Assembly (NCBI GenBank): GCA_025934545.1
Contig: JAICXV010000063.1
Location: 1-8,484 of the forward strand
DNA: 8,484 bases
Origin: Verrucomicrobiia bacterium
Lineage (GTDB): Bacteria; Verrucomicrobiota; Verrucomicrobiia; Limisphaerales; Palsa-1400
Reading direction: 5' to 3'
Under the pieces are notes generated by a model. That model worked only from the letters and a program-made list of their open reading frames with translations, searched no databases and had not been told where the DNA came from. Made by a program: the position numbers and the translations under genes. Of the stretch, positions 1 to 6,444 are shown piece by piece. Position 1 is the first letter of the stretch. Each line of letters starts with the position of its first letter.

Positions 1-1
1 C

Positions 2-853
2 AACCACGAAGTGATGGAGCGCGACTGGTCGTGTTCCATCATCACGAGGCAGAACAAAGATCGGGCGTGGTCGCAATTGGGAACAAGCGGCAGCGGGAAT
101 CATTTCGTTGAATTCGGAATTTTCACCGCCAACGAAAAGATCAACGGTTTAGAGCCGGGGACCTATCTTGCGCTTTTGAGCCACAGCGGCAGCCGCGGAA
201 CGGGAGCAGCGGTATGCGATTACTACAGCAAGCTCGCGGTAAAGAAGCATCCGGAACTGCCCAAGGAACTGTCCCGGCTGGCGTGGCTGTCGCTGGACGA
301 AGCCGAAGGTCAGGAATATTGGGCTGCGATGGAGTTGATGGGACATTATGCGGCGGCCAACCATGCGTGTATCCATCGATCGATCGCAAAAAATCTTGGC
401 GTGCCGGTCTTGCTCGATTTGGAAAATCACCACAATTTTGCGTGGAAGGAAAAACACGTCATCGACGGTCGCGAACACGAAGTGGTTGTTCACCGAAAAG
501 GCGCGACGCCGGCGGGCAGGGGAGCGTTGGGAATTATTCCTGGATCGATGGCTTCACCGGGATTCGTCGTGCGCGGACGTGGAAATGACGAATCGTTGCA
601 CTCGGCAGCCCACGGAGCGGGTCGCGTCATGAGCCGGACAAAAGCGTCGCAACTATTCAAGTGGAACGACGTGAACCCATTTTTGCGCGAGCGTGGTGTG
701 ACCTTGATTTCCGCGGGGTTGGATGAGGTGCCAATGGTTTACAAAAATATTCACGAAGTGATGTCGGCGCAATCGGACCTGGTTGAAATCATCGGTCAGT
801 TCGATCCGAAGTTGGTTAAAATGGCGCCGCACGGCGAGCGAGCCGAGGATTAA
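2..853 (+). CDS. rtcB: RtcB-family RNA ligase, 5'-truncated by the window edge
   Basis: RtcB is a cytoplasmic Mn/GTP-dependent RNA ligase that joins 2',3'-cyclic phosphate or 3'-phosphate ends to 5'-OH ends in RNA repair or splicing. The reading frame is open to the left edge. About 283 residues are visible against roughly 400-480 for the family, so the N-terminal part with the first metal-binding Asp/Cys is missing. Counting from the GTG at 11, family motifs appear in order: LGTSGSGNHF with the metal-binding Asn-His (30-31), HSGSRGTG with His58, ENHHN near 139-142, RKGATPAG (162-169), IPGSM (176-180), and AAHGAGRVMSR, whose His201 matches the guanylylated histidine. The DEVPMVYK block (238-245) follows. 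All expected metal ligands in the visible part are present, so it is probably active. No archease or rtcA gene is visible beside it. The GTG at 11 is internal, not the true start. Confidence 0.93.
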   Translation, partial: NHEVMERDWSCSIITRQNKDRAWSQLGTSGSGNHFVEFGIFTANEKINGLEPGTYLALLSHSGSRGTGAAVCDYYSKLAVKKHPELPKELSRLAWLSLDEAEGQEYWAAMELMGHYAAANHACIHRSIAKNLGVPVLLDLENHHNFAWKEKHVIDGREHEVVVHRKGATPAGRGALGIIPGSMASPGFVVRGRGNDESLHSAAHGAGRVMSRTKASQLFKWNDVNPFLRERGVTLISAGLDEVPMVYKNIHEVMSAQSDLVEIIGQFDPKLVKMAPHGERAED

Positions 854-997
854 CAGGGGCGTTGCACCGCTGCGAGGTGCTGCCTTAAATCGTTCTAAGA
901 AAATCCCCGAGAGGTCTTAAGGGTGTGAACTGGCGACCGTTTTCGGGTGCGGCACGGATAGGCAAAATCTCATAAAAATTTTTAAGCTGAGCCAACG
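854..997 (+). promoter_or_regulatory. Intergenic leader upstream of the kai operon
   Basis: These 144 bases separate rtcB from kaiC and are the only gap before the four-gene kai operon, so its promoter most likely lies here (inference). The last 40 bases include an A/T-rich run at 964-985. No Shine-Dalgarno sequence precedes the kaiC ATG. No convincing -35/-10 pair is visible; the best, TTGCAC (862-867) and TTAAAT (885-890) with 17 bases between, matches consensus poorly. Confidence 0.3.
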
Positions 998-2746
998 ATG
1001 GCTGAAGCGAAAGACCCTAAACCACGCTTACAGGCCTTGGCGAAGACCCCCACTGGGATTCGCGGCCTCGATAACATAACCAACGGCGGATTGCCGACGG
1101 GCCGACCGACCCTTATTTGCGGGACAGCCGGTTCAGGCAAGACAATGCTCGCGACGGAATTTCTCGTGCGGGGGGCGCTCGAATTCAATGAGCCGGGCGT
1201 ACTCATCGCATTTGAGGAAACCGAAGAGGAGATAACGACGAACGTCGCCAGCCTTGGTTTCGATGTAAAAGCACTCGTCGCCCAAAGAAAACTGCTGCTC
1301 GATTATGTGCGTATTGAGCGCGGAGAAATCGAAGAAACCGGCGATTACGATTTGGAAGGTTTGTTCATTCGAATCGAACATGCCGTAAAACAAATCGGAG
1401 CCAGGCGGCTCGTGCTTGATACTCTTGATGGGCTTTTCTCTGCGTTGCCGAACGAAACAATCCTCCGCGCGGAATTGAGACGGCTTTTCCGGTGGTTGAA
1501 AGAGAAAAAGCTGACCACGGTGATCACGGGTGAACGGGGAGCCGGCGCTTTGACACGGCACGGAATGGAAGAGTATGTCGCCGATTGCGTGATCCTGCTG
1601 GACCATCGCATTGAAGAACAAATTTCCACGCGTCGGCTTCGCATCGTGAAATATCGCGGCACGACTCACGGCACCAACGAATATCCGTTTCTCATTGGCG
1701 AACGCGGTTTTCACGTGCTGCCGATTAGTTCGCTGACGCTGAATCATAATGCTTCGACCCAACGCGTTTCCTCCGGTGTTGCGGCGCTGGACGATATGCT
1801 CGGAGGCAAAGGTTTTTACCGTGGCAGCAGCGTTTTAGTCAGCGGGACCGCCGGCACGGGCAAGAGCAGCCTGGGCGCGGCTTTTGTCAACGCCGCCTGC
1901 GCGCGCGGAGAAAAAGCGCTTTATTTCGCATTTGAACAATCGCCAAAACAGATCGTCCGCAACATGCGCAGCATCGGCTACGATCTCGAGCCATCGATCA
2001 AAAAAGGTCTTTTGGAGATTCGCGCGCAACGGCCGACGCAATCCGGTCTCGAGTTTCACCTGCTGGAAATGCATGGGGCAGTGGAGGATTTCAAACCGCG
2101 TGTCGTCGTCGTCGACCCAATCAGCAATCTGATCAGCAGCGGGACGACTTCGGAAGTCAAAGCGATGCTGACGCGCTTGATTGATTTTTTGAAGAAAGAG
2201 GAAGTCACCGCGGTATTTACGAGTTTGACCGTGGGCGATGACCCGGTCGAAAAAACCGATGTCGGGATTTCGTCGCTGATGGATTCATGGATTTTATTGC
2301 GCGCTATCGAGCACAACGGCGAGCGCAGTCGCACCATCCACGTCCTCAAGTCGCGCGCCACGGCCCACTCCAACCAGGTGCGCGAATTTGTTCTGTCAGA
2401 TAAAGGCATCGAACTGGTCGACGTCTACACCGGCGGCGGCACGGTGTTAACGGGAACGGCGCGAGTAACGCAGGAAGCGCGCGAGAAGGCAGACAGGGTC
2501 TTGCGCCAACAGGGTTTGGAACGGCGTCAGCGCGAATTGGAACGCCAGCGTGAATTGGTCGAAGGACAAATTCGCTCTTTGCGCGCGGGAATTGAAGCCG
2601 GCGCGGATGAACTGGCGCACGAACTGCAGGAACGCGACCTGTTGGAACAAACCGTCACGTCAGACCGGCAAAAGATGCAGATGTTGCGCGGCGGCACTCG
2701 CAACGGTGGAGGGAATGGGTCGAGTAAAAAGAACGCGACCAAGTAA
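998..2746 (+). CDS. kaiC: KaiC-like double-domain ATPase/autokinase with C-terminal coiled-coil extension
   Basis: KaiC is a hexameric RecA-fold ATPase and autokinase, the core of Kai timing systems. CI spans about residues 17-245, with Walker A GTAGSGKT (42-49), catalytic pair E73-E74 in FEET, and Walker B ending at D141. CII spans about 255-475, with Walker A GTAGTGKS (283-290) and Walker B ending at D373. The second glutamate of the CII pair is glutamine (FEQ, E313-Q314). S425-S426, in [12 protein letters not shown], align with S431-T432 of Synechococcus KaiC, so a Ser-Ser phosphosite is predicted. After residue 490 the protein continues as a charged helix rich in Arg, Glu, Gln and Leu (about 495-562), then a Gly/Ser/Lys tail. 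At 582 residues it exceeds the 519 of Synechococcus KaiC, and the excess is this coiled coil. The stop lies 2 bases before kaiB. The ATG at 998 is chosen because the domain begins shortly after it. Confidence 0.95.
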   Translation: MAEAKDPKPRLQALAKTPTGIRGLDNITNGGLPTGRPTLICGTAGSGKTMLATEFLVRGALEFNEPGVLIAFEETEEEITTNVASLGFDVKALVAQRKLLLDYVRIERGEIEETGDYDLEGLFIRIEHAVKQIGARRLVLDTLDGLFSALPNETILRAELRRLFRWLKEKKLTTVITGERGAGALTRHGMEEYVADCVILLDHRIEEQISTRRLRIVKYRGTTHGTNEYPFLIGERGFHVLPISSLTLNHNASTQRVSSGVAALDDMLGGKGFYRGSSVLVSGTAGTGKSSLGAAFVNAACARGEKALYFAFEQSPKQIVRNMRSIGYDLEPSIKKGLLEIRAQRPTQSGLEFHLLEMHGAVEDFKPRVVVVDPISNLISSGTTSEVKAMLTRLIDFLKKEEVTAVFTSLTVGDDPVEKTDVGISSLMDSWILLRAIEHNGERSRTIHVLKSRATAHSNQVREFVLSDKGIELVDVYTGGGTVLTGTARVTQEAREKADRVLRQQGLERRQRELERQRELVEGQIRSLRAGIEAGADELAHELQERDLLEQTVTSDRQKMQMLRGGTRNGGGNGSSKKNATK

Positions 2747-2748
2747 CC

Positions 2749-3084
2749 ATGCGAGCCGACAACAAAAAAATAAATGCCTCACGCAACGGCGACAGCGCCT
2801 TGTGGAAACTGCGCCTCTATGTGGCAGGTCACACGATGAAGTCGATGACGGCGTTGTCGAACCTGAAGAAAATCTGCGAGAAGCATCTCAAAGGAGAATA
2901 TTCCATCGAGGTGATCGACCTGATCCGCAACCCGGCCCTCGCCAAAGGGGACCAGATCCTGGCTGTGCCGACGCTGGTGCGACGACTGCCGCATCCGATG
3001 CGGAAAATTTTAGGCGATTTATCAAACGCTGAACGCGTTTTGGTAGGGCTCGATTTGCGGCCGAGAACGAAGGAAAACCAGTGA
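2749..3084 (+). CDS. kaiB: KaiB-family protein 1 (canonical type)
   Basis: KaiB binds the CI ring of KaiC and times or resets its phosphorylation state. The 111-residue protein matches the family across its length: LYVAGHT (23-29), [20 protein letters not shown] (51-70), AVPTL with the conserved proline P74, [13 protein letters not shown] (80-92) and ERVLVGLDL (95-103). Gly100 and Asp102 align with Gly89 and Asp91 of Thermosynechococcus KaiB, positions where mutation alters fold switching, so this copy looks able to switch folds (inference). A polar stretch of about 17 residues precedes the domain. The ATG is 2 bases after the kaiC stop, implying translational coupling; no good ribosome binding site is close to it. 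The last 4 bases overlap the next gene. Confidence 0.95.
   Translation: MRADNKKINASRNGDSALWKLRLYVAGHTMKSMTALSNLKKICEKHLKGEYSIEVIDLIRNPALAKGDQILAVPTLVRRLPHPMRKILGDLSNAERVLVGLDLRPRTKENQ
3069..3074 (+). promoter_or_regulatory. Shine-Dalgarno sequence for the second kaiB
   Basis: GAAGGA lies 6 bases upstream of the GTG at 3081, inside the end of the first kaiB. It is the clearest ribosome binding site in the operon. It supports the GTG start, which overlaps the preceding TGA stop as GTGA. Confidence 0.6.
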
Positions 3085-3410
3085 TCAAAAAGCACAATGA
3101 TGCAGCGCGAAAAAACAGCTCAAAGGCAGGTGGCGAAATACACTATTTGCGATTGTACGTTACGGGGAGTTCGCCGCATTCGATGCGCGCCATCCAGAAC
3201 ACGAAGCGGATGTGCGAATCGTATCTAAAAGGACGCTATCAGTTGGAAGTAATTGATCTTTATCAACAGCCCGAAATGGCGCGAGGCGAACAGCTCGTGG
3301 CGATTCCGACGTTGATCAAATATCGCCCGTTGCCGCAAAAGCGGTTTGTCGGCGATATGACGCGGACATCGCAAATCCTAGGCGAGTTGAATTCGGGCAT
3401 CGATTTTTAA
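3081..3410 (+). CDS. kaiB: KaiB-family protein 2 (divergent paralogue)
   Basis: This 109-residue second KaiB-like protein has [16 protein letters not shown] (23-38), [20 protein letters not shown] (53-72), AIPTL with P76 (74-78) and the GDM turn (91-93), all matching the thioredoxin-like KaiB fold. It differs from the first copy at the C-terminus. In an ungapped alignment from the GD turn, the fold-switch Gly and Asp positions become Glu102 and Asn104, and the proline-rich loop reads RPLPQKR. It may therefore stay in the thioredoxin-like state, as the SasA N-domain does (inference; a one-residue gap would restore a Gly). The GTG start overlaps the upstream stop and has its own ribosome binding site. 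The stop is one base before the kinase start, which suggests a functional pairing with that kinase. Confidence 0.9.
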   Translation: MIKKHNDAARKNSSKAGGEIHYLRLYVTGSSPHSMRAIQNTKRMCESYLKGRYQLEVIDLYQQPEMARGEQLVAIPTLIKYRPLPQKRFVGDMTRTSQILGELNSGIDF

Positions 3411-3411
3411 T

Positions 3412-4833
3412 GTGAAAGAAAAAGATATAATGGAAGAGCAGGTTCAAGTGTCGGATCAAAATATTGACGATTTGGAGAGACGGCTGGCCGATGCGGAGGA
3501 GACTTTGCGGGCCATACGCAGCGGCGAAGTCGATGGTCTGGTCGTCAGCACCGCAGCAGGCGAGCAAGTCTATACGGTCGAGGGCGCTAATGCGCCCTAT
3601 CGGTTTCTGGTCGAAGAAATGACGGAAGGCGCGCTGATGCTTCTGGAAGACGGCACGATTGTTTACGCTAACACGCGTTTTGCCGAGTTGACGGGCGAAC
3701 CGTTGGAGTCGGTGACCGGCTCATTTGTGCAGCGGTTCTTTTCGGATTTGGAGAAAGTGACCGCCTCGATCAAGCGCGCGCATACCGGTGGCATTCGCGA
3801 AGAATTGCAGTTGAAGGTTAAAGACGGTCCGCCCCGCGCGGTGCAATTTTCGTTGTTCCCTTTGCATCCCGGCAAGACCGAGGGATTTGCCGCCATCGTC
3901 ACCGACCTGACGCGACAGAAAGTTGCCGAACGCGAATTGCGGGATTCGGCCGAGCAACTGGAAACCCGAGTGCGTAATCGGACGGCGGAACTGACGCGTG
4001 CCAACGAAATTTTGGTCGCGGAAATGATCGAGCGCAAGCGGATCGAGGCGCAGTTGCGCCAGGCGGAAAAGCTCCTTTCGCAAAAAGCGTTGCACCTTGA
4101 GAAGCTCGTCCATGAACGCACCGCCAGCCTCGCCGAAATGGTCGGCGAGTTGGAGGCGTTTTCTTACAGCATGGTGCACGACTTGCGGGCGCCCCTTCGC
4201 GCGATGGACGGATTTGCCAAACTGCTCGATGAGGAATTTGGCGACAATGTTGGCCCGCGCGGCAAAGATTACATTCGCCGCATCGTTGGGGCGGCGCGAC
4301 GCCTGGATGAATTGATTCAGGACGCGCTGAACTACACCAAGATCGCCGGCGGAAATCTGCGCTCCGAACCAGTCGACACCGACACTGTCGTGCGGGAAAT
4401 CATCGAAAGTTATCCGAATTTACGAGCGCATCGGGACAATATTCGCATCGAGTCGCCTTTGCCGCGCGTTGTGGCCAATCCGGCGCTGCTCACCCAATGC
4501 ATCGCCAACCTTCTCGACAACGGCGTGAAATTTGTTCTGCCCGGTAAATCACCTCAAATCATAATCTCGGCCACACCGAAGCGCGACTGCGTCCGCCTCA
4601 ACTTTCTCGACAATGGCATCGGCATCCAGCCCCATGCCCGAGATCGGATTTTCCAGATGTTTGAGCGCCTGCATGGACCGCAACAGTACGAGGGAACCGG
4701 CATCGGTCTCGCCATTGTGCGCAAAGGCGTCCAGAGAATGGGTGGCAAAACCGGAGTCGACTCCACGGTCGGGGAAGGCAGTTGTTTTTGGATCGAGCTG
4801 CCGCCGGCGCCGGCGTCGCCGAAGGCCTGTTAG
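3412..4833 (+). CDS. Soluble PAS-domain sensor histidine kinase in the kai operon
   Basis: This is a cytoplasmic sensor kinase that would autophosphorylate on histidine and pass phosphate to a response regulator. No membrane segment or signal peptide is seen. Order: an N-terminal helix DLERRLADAEETLRAIRSGE (20-39), a PAS domain (about 60-168), a long coiled coil (about 170-245), a phytochrome-type HisKA with H256 in MVHDLRAPLR, and HATPase_c with N-box NLLDN (366-370), G1 DNGIGI (400-405), F-box IFQMF (413-417) and G2 GTGIGL (428-433). All catalytic motifs are intact. It lacks a KaiB-like N-domain, so it is not a classical SasA, and it has no receiver domain. GTG 3412 is one base after the second kaiB; ATG 3430 in the same frame is an equally possible start, as neither has a clear ribosome binding site. 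Its TAG overlaps the stop of the opposing gene. Location suggests an output or input role for the Kai proteins. Confidence 0.92.
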   Translation: MKEKDIMEEQVQVSDQNIDDLERRLADAEETLRAIRSGEVDGLVVSTAAGEQVYTVEGANAPYRFLVEEMTEGALMLLEDGTIVYANTRFAELTGEPLESVTGSFVQRFFSDLEKVTASIKRAHTGGIREELQLKVKDGPPRAVQFSLFPLHPGKTEGFAAIVTDLTRQKVAERELRDSAEQLETRVRNRTAELTRANEILVAEMIERKRIEAQLRQAEKLLSQKALHLEKLVHERTASLAEMVGELEAFSYSMVHDLRAPLRAMDGFAKLLDEEFGDNVGPRGKDYIRRIVGAARRLDELIQDALNYTKIAGGNLRSEPVDTDTVVREIIESYPNLRAHRDNIRIESPLPRVVANPALLTQCIANLLDNGVKFVLPGKSPQIIISATPKRDCVRLNFLDNGIGIQPHARDRIFQMFERLHGPQQYEGTGIGLAIVRKGVQRMGGKTGVDSTVGEGSCFWIELPPAPASPKAC

Positions 4834-5297
4834 CTCTGTGGCTCTTTTTTGATCAGGCGGAAATTGCCTTCTTCACAGCACTGCACGAATCCTTCGGTGA
4901 CCGTCTTCAACTCTTCCCAACGCGCGCGAATGTTTTTTGCTTCCGGGCCGGTGATGTTGTTGTCACTGGCGGCCGTCGCCATCACGGCGAGCAAGTCCGC
5001 AAATTCCTGCACGACTTCGTTCATCGCCGGCACCAGAAATGTCGGATGCGTGTTGGCCGCTTTCGGATTTGTGATAAAAAAACCGCCGGCTCGCTGGCAA
5101 ATCCATTGGACGATGCGCGGATCGTTGCTGCATTTGATGAGGGCATCGATGCGATCGAGCGGATTGGCGGCGCCGCTTTTTTGATCGGGCGGTTCGGCCC
5201 ATTTATAAATCATCGAAAGCGAAAGGCCCAATTGAGCCGCCGCTTCTTTCGGGCTGGTTTTTTGAAAAACTTGTTGCAGCAACTCGTGGGATTCCAT
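4830..5297 (-). CDS. Small protein with N-terminal helix-turn-helix, possibly phage CII-like regulator
   Basis: This is a 155-residue soluble protein, not firmly recognised. Residues 15-35 (SPKEAAAQLGLSLSMIYKWAE) look like a DNA-binding helix-turn-helix, followed by PLDRIDALIKCSNDPRIVQW (47-66) and CQRAGGFFI. This order, HTH then a short helical segment around 'DPRIV', recalls phage-type CII regulators, but similarity is loose. A mostly helical C-terminal half (about 90-148) could mediate oligomerisation. The ATG at 5297 is the first in a clean frame and lies just before the HTH. Its stop (TTA on the plus strand, 4830-4832) overlaps the kinase TAG by two bases, so the genes are convergent and overlap by 4 bases. 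The opposite-strand reading frame in this region has no family-like motifs. It could be a regulator of local genes, but nothing in the sequence identifies a target. Confidence 0.75.
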   Translation of the reverse strand: MESHELLQQVFQKTSPKEAAAQLGLSLSMIYKWAEPPDQKSGAANPLDRIDALIKCSNDPRIVQWICQRAGGFFITNPKAANTHPTFLVPAMNEVVQEFADLLAVMATAASDNNITGPEAKNIRARWEELKTVTEGFVQCCEEGNFRLIKKEPQS

Positions 5298-5371
5298 GCC
5301 GACAGAATGCGAATTTACGAACGCATTGGCAAGAGCGCGCGATTTGATGCGGCGATTAACAGAGGCGGTCG

Positions 5372-5388
5372 CCGTTCGTTCCCAACGG
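5372..5388. repeat. Short hairpin flanking the inverted-repeat element
   Basis: CCGTT (5372-5376) pairs with AACGG (5384-5388) around a 7-base loop. It directly abuts the left arm of the larger palindrome and probably belongs to the same dispersed unit. Confidence 0.45.
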
Positions 5389-5491
5389 AGCGCGGACTTT
5401 AGTCGGCTTCAGCGCACGAACTCAACAGGCGCTCGGTCATGCAAACGTTTATACGGAAACTGAAGTTGAAGCGGACTAAAGTCCGCGGTCC
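5387..5491. repeat. REP/MITE-like inverted-repeat element with GCGGACTTTAGTCCGC core
   Basis: Two 25-base arms, 5387-5411 and 5467-5491, are inverted copies of each other at 23 of 25 positions (20 of 21 in the inner part), separated by 55 bases. Each arm also contains its own near-palindrome; the right arm core at 5471-5486 folds perfectly (7-base-pair stem, 2-base tip), and the left core at 5392-5407 has one mismatch. As RNA it could form either two small hairpins or one long stem. It lies entirely between two divergent genes. No transposase is encoded inside, so if mobile it would be a non-autonomous unit, perhaps moved by a REP-associated tyrosine transposase elsewhere in the genome (inference). 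Confidence 0.75.
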
Positions 5492-5561
5492 TATGGGGCA
5501 CCACGTAATCGCTTTCGATTTGATGCTCGTCTCCCTCCGACGTCCAAAATAGAGTGCGCCC
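5492..5561 (+). promoter_or_regulatory. Leader of the BtpA-family gene
   Basis: Seventy bases between the inverted repeat and the ATG at 5562. No Shine-Dalgarno sequence and no clear -35/-10 pair could be picked out. A promoter is expected here or within the repeat, because the upstream gene points the other way. Confidence 0.2.
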
Positions 5562-6350
5562 ATGAAAAGTTTGGATTTTAAAGGGCGTAAATTGTTGATC
5601 GGTGTGATTCATTTGCCAGCATTGCCGGGCGCGCCGAATTACGGCGGGAAGTTGGAACCCATTATCACGCGGGCTATCGCCGTCGCTCGAGCTTATGAAA
5701 AGGGCGGCGCTGATGCGTTGGTCATCGAGAATTTCGGTGACGCGCCGTTTACCAACAAGTCAGTCACGGCGGAAACGATTGCCGCAATGGCCCGGGCCGA
5801 TACTGCGGTGAGTCAAAACACGAAGTTGCCGCTCGGTTACAATGTGTTGCGAAATGACGCGCGAGCGGCCCTCGGCCTCGCGGCGGCGTGCGATGGTTCT
5901 TTTATCCGCGTGAACATTCACACCGGGGCGATGATTACCGACCAGGGCGTGATCGAAGGACAGGCTTACGAAACGGTTCGTGTCCGGCAGCAGATTTGCC
6001 CGGGCGTCCAGATTTTTGCCGACGTCCACGTGAAGCACGCCGTGCCGCTGGGCGATTGGACTTTAGAAGATGCGGCGCGAGATACGTGGGAACGCGGCGC
6101 GGTCAATGCCTTGATTGTGTCCGGAGTCGGAACGGGTCATCCTGCGTCCGTTGAAGACGTTCGAACCGTTCGCAACGCCTGCCCGGACGCGCCGATTCTG
6201 ATCGGCAGCGGGTTCAATTTGGAGAATGCCAGAACATTGCTGCCATTGATCAATGGAGCGATTGTCGGCAGCTCCCTAAAACGTAATGGCAAGTTGAACA
6301 ATCCTGTTGATCCAGCGCGCGTGGCCGCGTTGCGCAAGGTCATGAGGTAG
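5562..6350 (+). CDS. BtpA/SgcQ-family TIM-barrel protein
   Basis: The 262-residue protein matches the BtpA family end to end, a group of predicted TIM-barrel enzymes. BtpA was named for a role in photosystem I accumulation in cyanobacteria; SgcQ of enterobacteria sits in a sugar-metabolism cluster. The actual reaction is unknown to me. Visible motifs: IGVIHLPALPG (13-23), IENFGDAPF (55-63), YNVLRND (93-99), FIRVNIHTGAMITDQGVIEG (114-133), ADVHVKHAVPL (153-163), a GVGTGH loop (188-193), GSGF (215-218) and GAIVGSSLK (232-240). The last two resemble the phosphate-binding end of a (beta/alpha)8 barrel. Length is normal and no key block is missing. No signal peptide is seen, so it is cytoplasmic. 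It is separated from both neighbours and appears monocistronic. With no photosynthesis gene in view, a sugar-phosphate or nucleoside role is likelier than photosystem assembly (inference). Confidence 0.9.
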   Translation: MKSLDFKGRKLLIGVIHLPALPGAPNYGGKLEPIITRAIAVARAYEKGGADALVIENFGDAPFTNKSVTAETIAAMARADTAVSQNTKLPLGYNVLRNDARAALGLAAACDGSFIRVNIHTGAMITDQGVIEGQAYETVRVRQQICPGVQIFADVHVKHAVPLGDWTLEDAARDTWERGAVNALIVSGVGTGHPASVEDVRTVRNACPDAPILIGSGFNLENARTLLPLINGAIVGSSLKRNGKLNNPVDPARVAALRKVMR

Positions 6351-6358
6351 CGTTATCG

Positions 6359-6391
6359 GGGTTGCCACTAGACCCGCGCCGTTGCTTTTTT
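6359..6391 (+). terminator. Weak candidate terminator after the BtpA-family gene
   Basis: GGGTT (6359-6363) can pair with GACCC (6371-6375), including one G-T pair, around a 7-base loop. A run of six T lies at 6386-6391, but 10 bases separate it from the stem, so this is not a canonical rho-independent terminator. Confidence 0.2.
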
Positions 6392-6444
6392 AGTTAGGAA
6401 GAGGAGTGTGTTCTTGATAGGATAGAACATCTTATTCCGATCCT

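Noticed and set aside
864..880. Hairpin GCACC/GGTGC just after rtcB as a terminator
   Set aside because: The stem is only 5 base pairs and no T run follows; too weak to call.
1133..1762. Long minus-strand open frame (209 codons) opposite kaiC
   Set aside because: It lies wholly inside the CI coding region, shows no recognisable domain, and is best explained as a shadow of a GC-biased gene.
4803..4849. 12-base palindrome GCCGGCGCCGGC and the later T run (4844-4849) as a terminator for the kai operon
   Set aside because: The palindrome is in coding sequence and about 30 bases from the T run, which itself encodes Lys residues of the opposing gene. No stem abuts the T run.
4782..5402. Plus-strand open frame of 206 codons opposite the HTH gene
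   Set aside because: It starts inside the kinase gene, crosses into the inverted repeat, and has a low-complexity, Phe/Arg-rich sequence with no family-like motifs; the minus-strand frame has a clear HTH and a sensible start.
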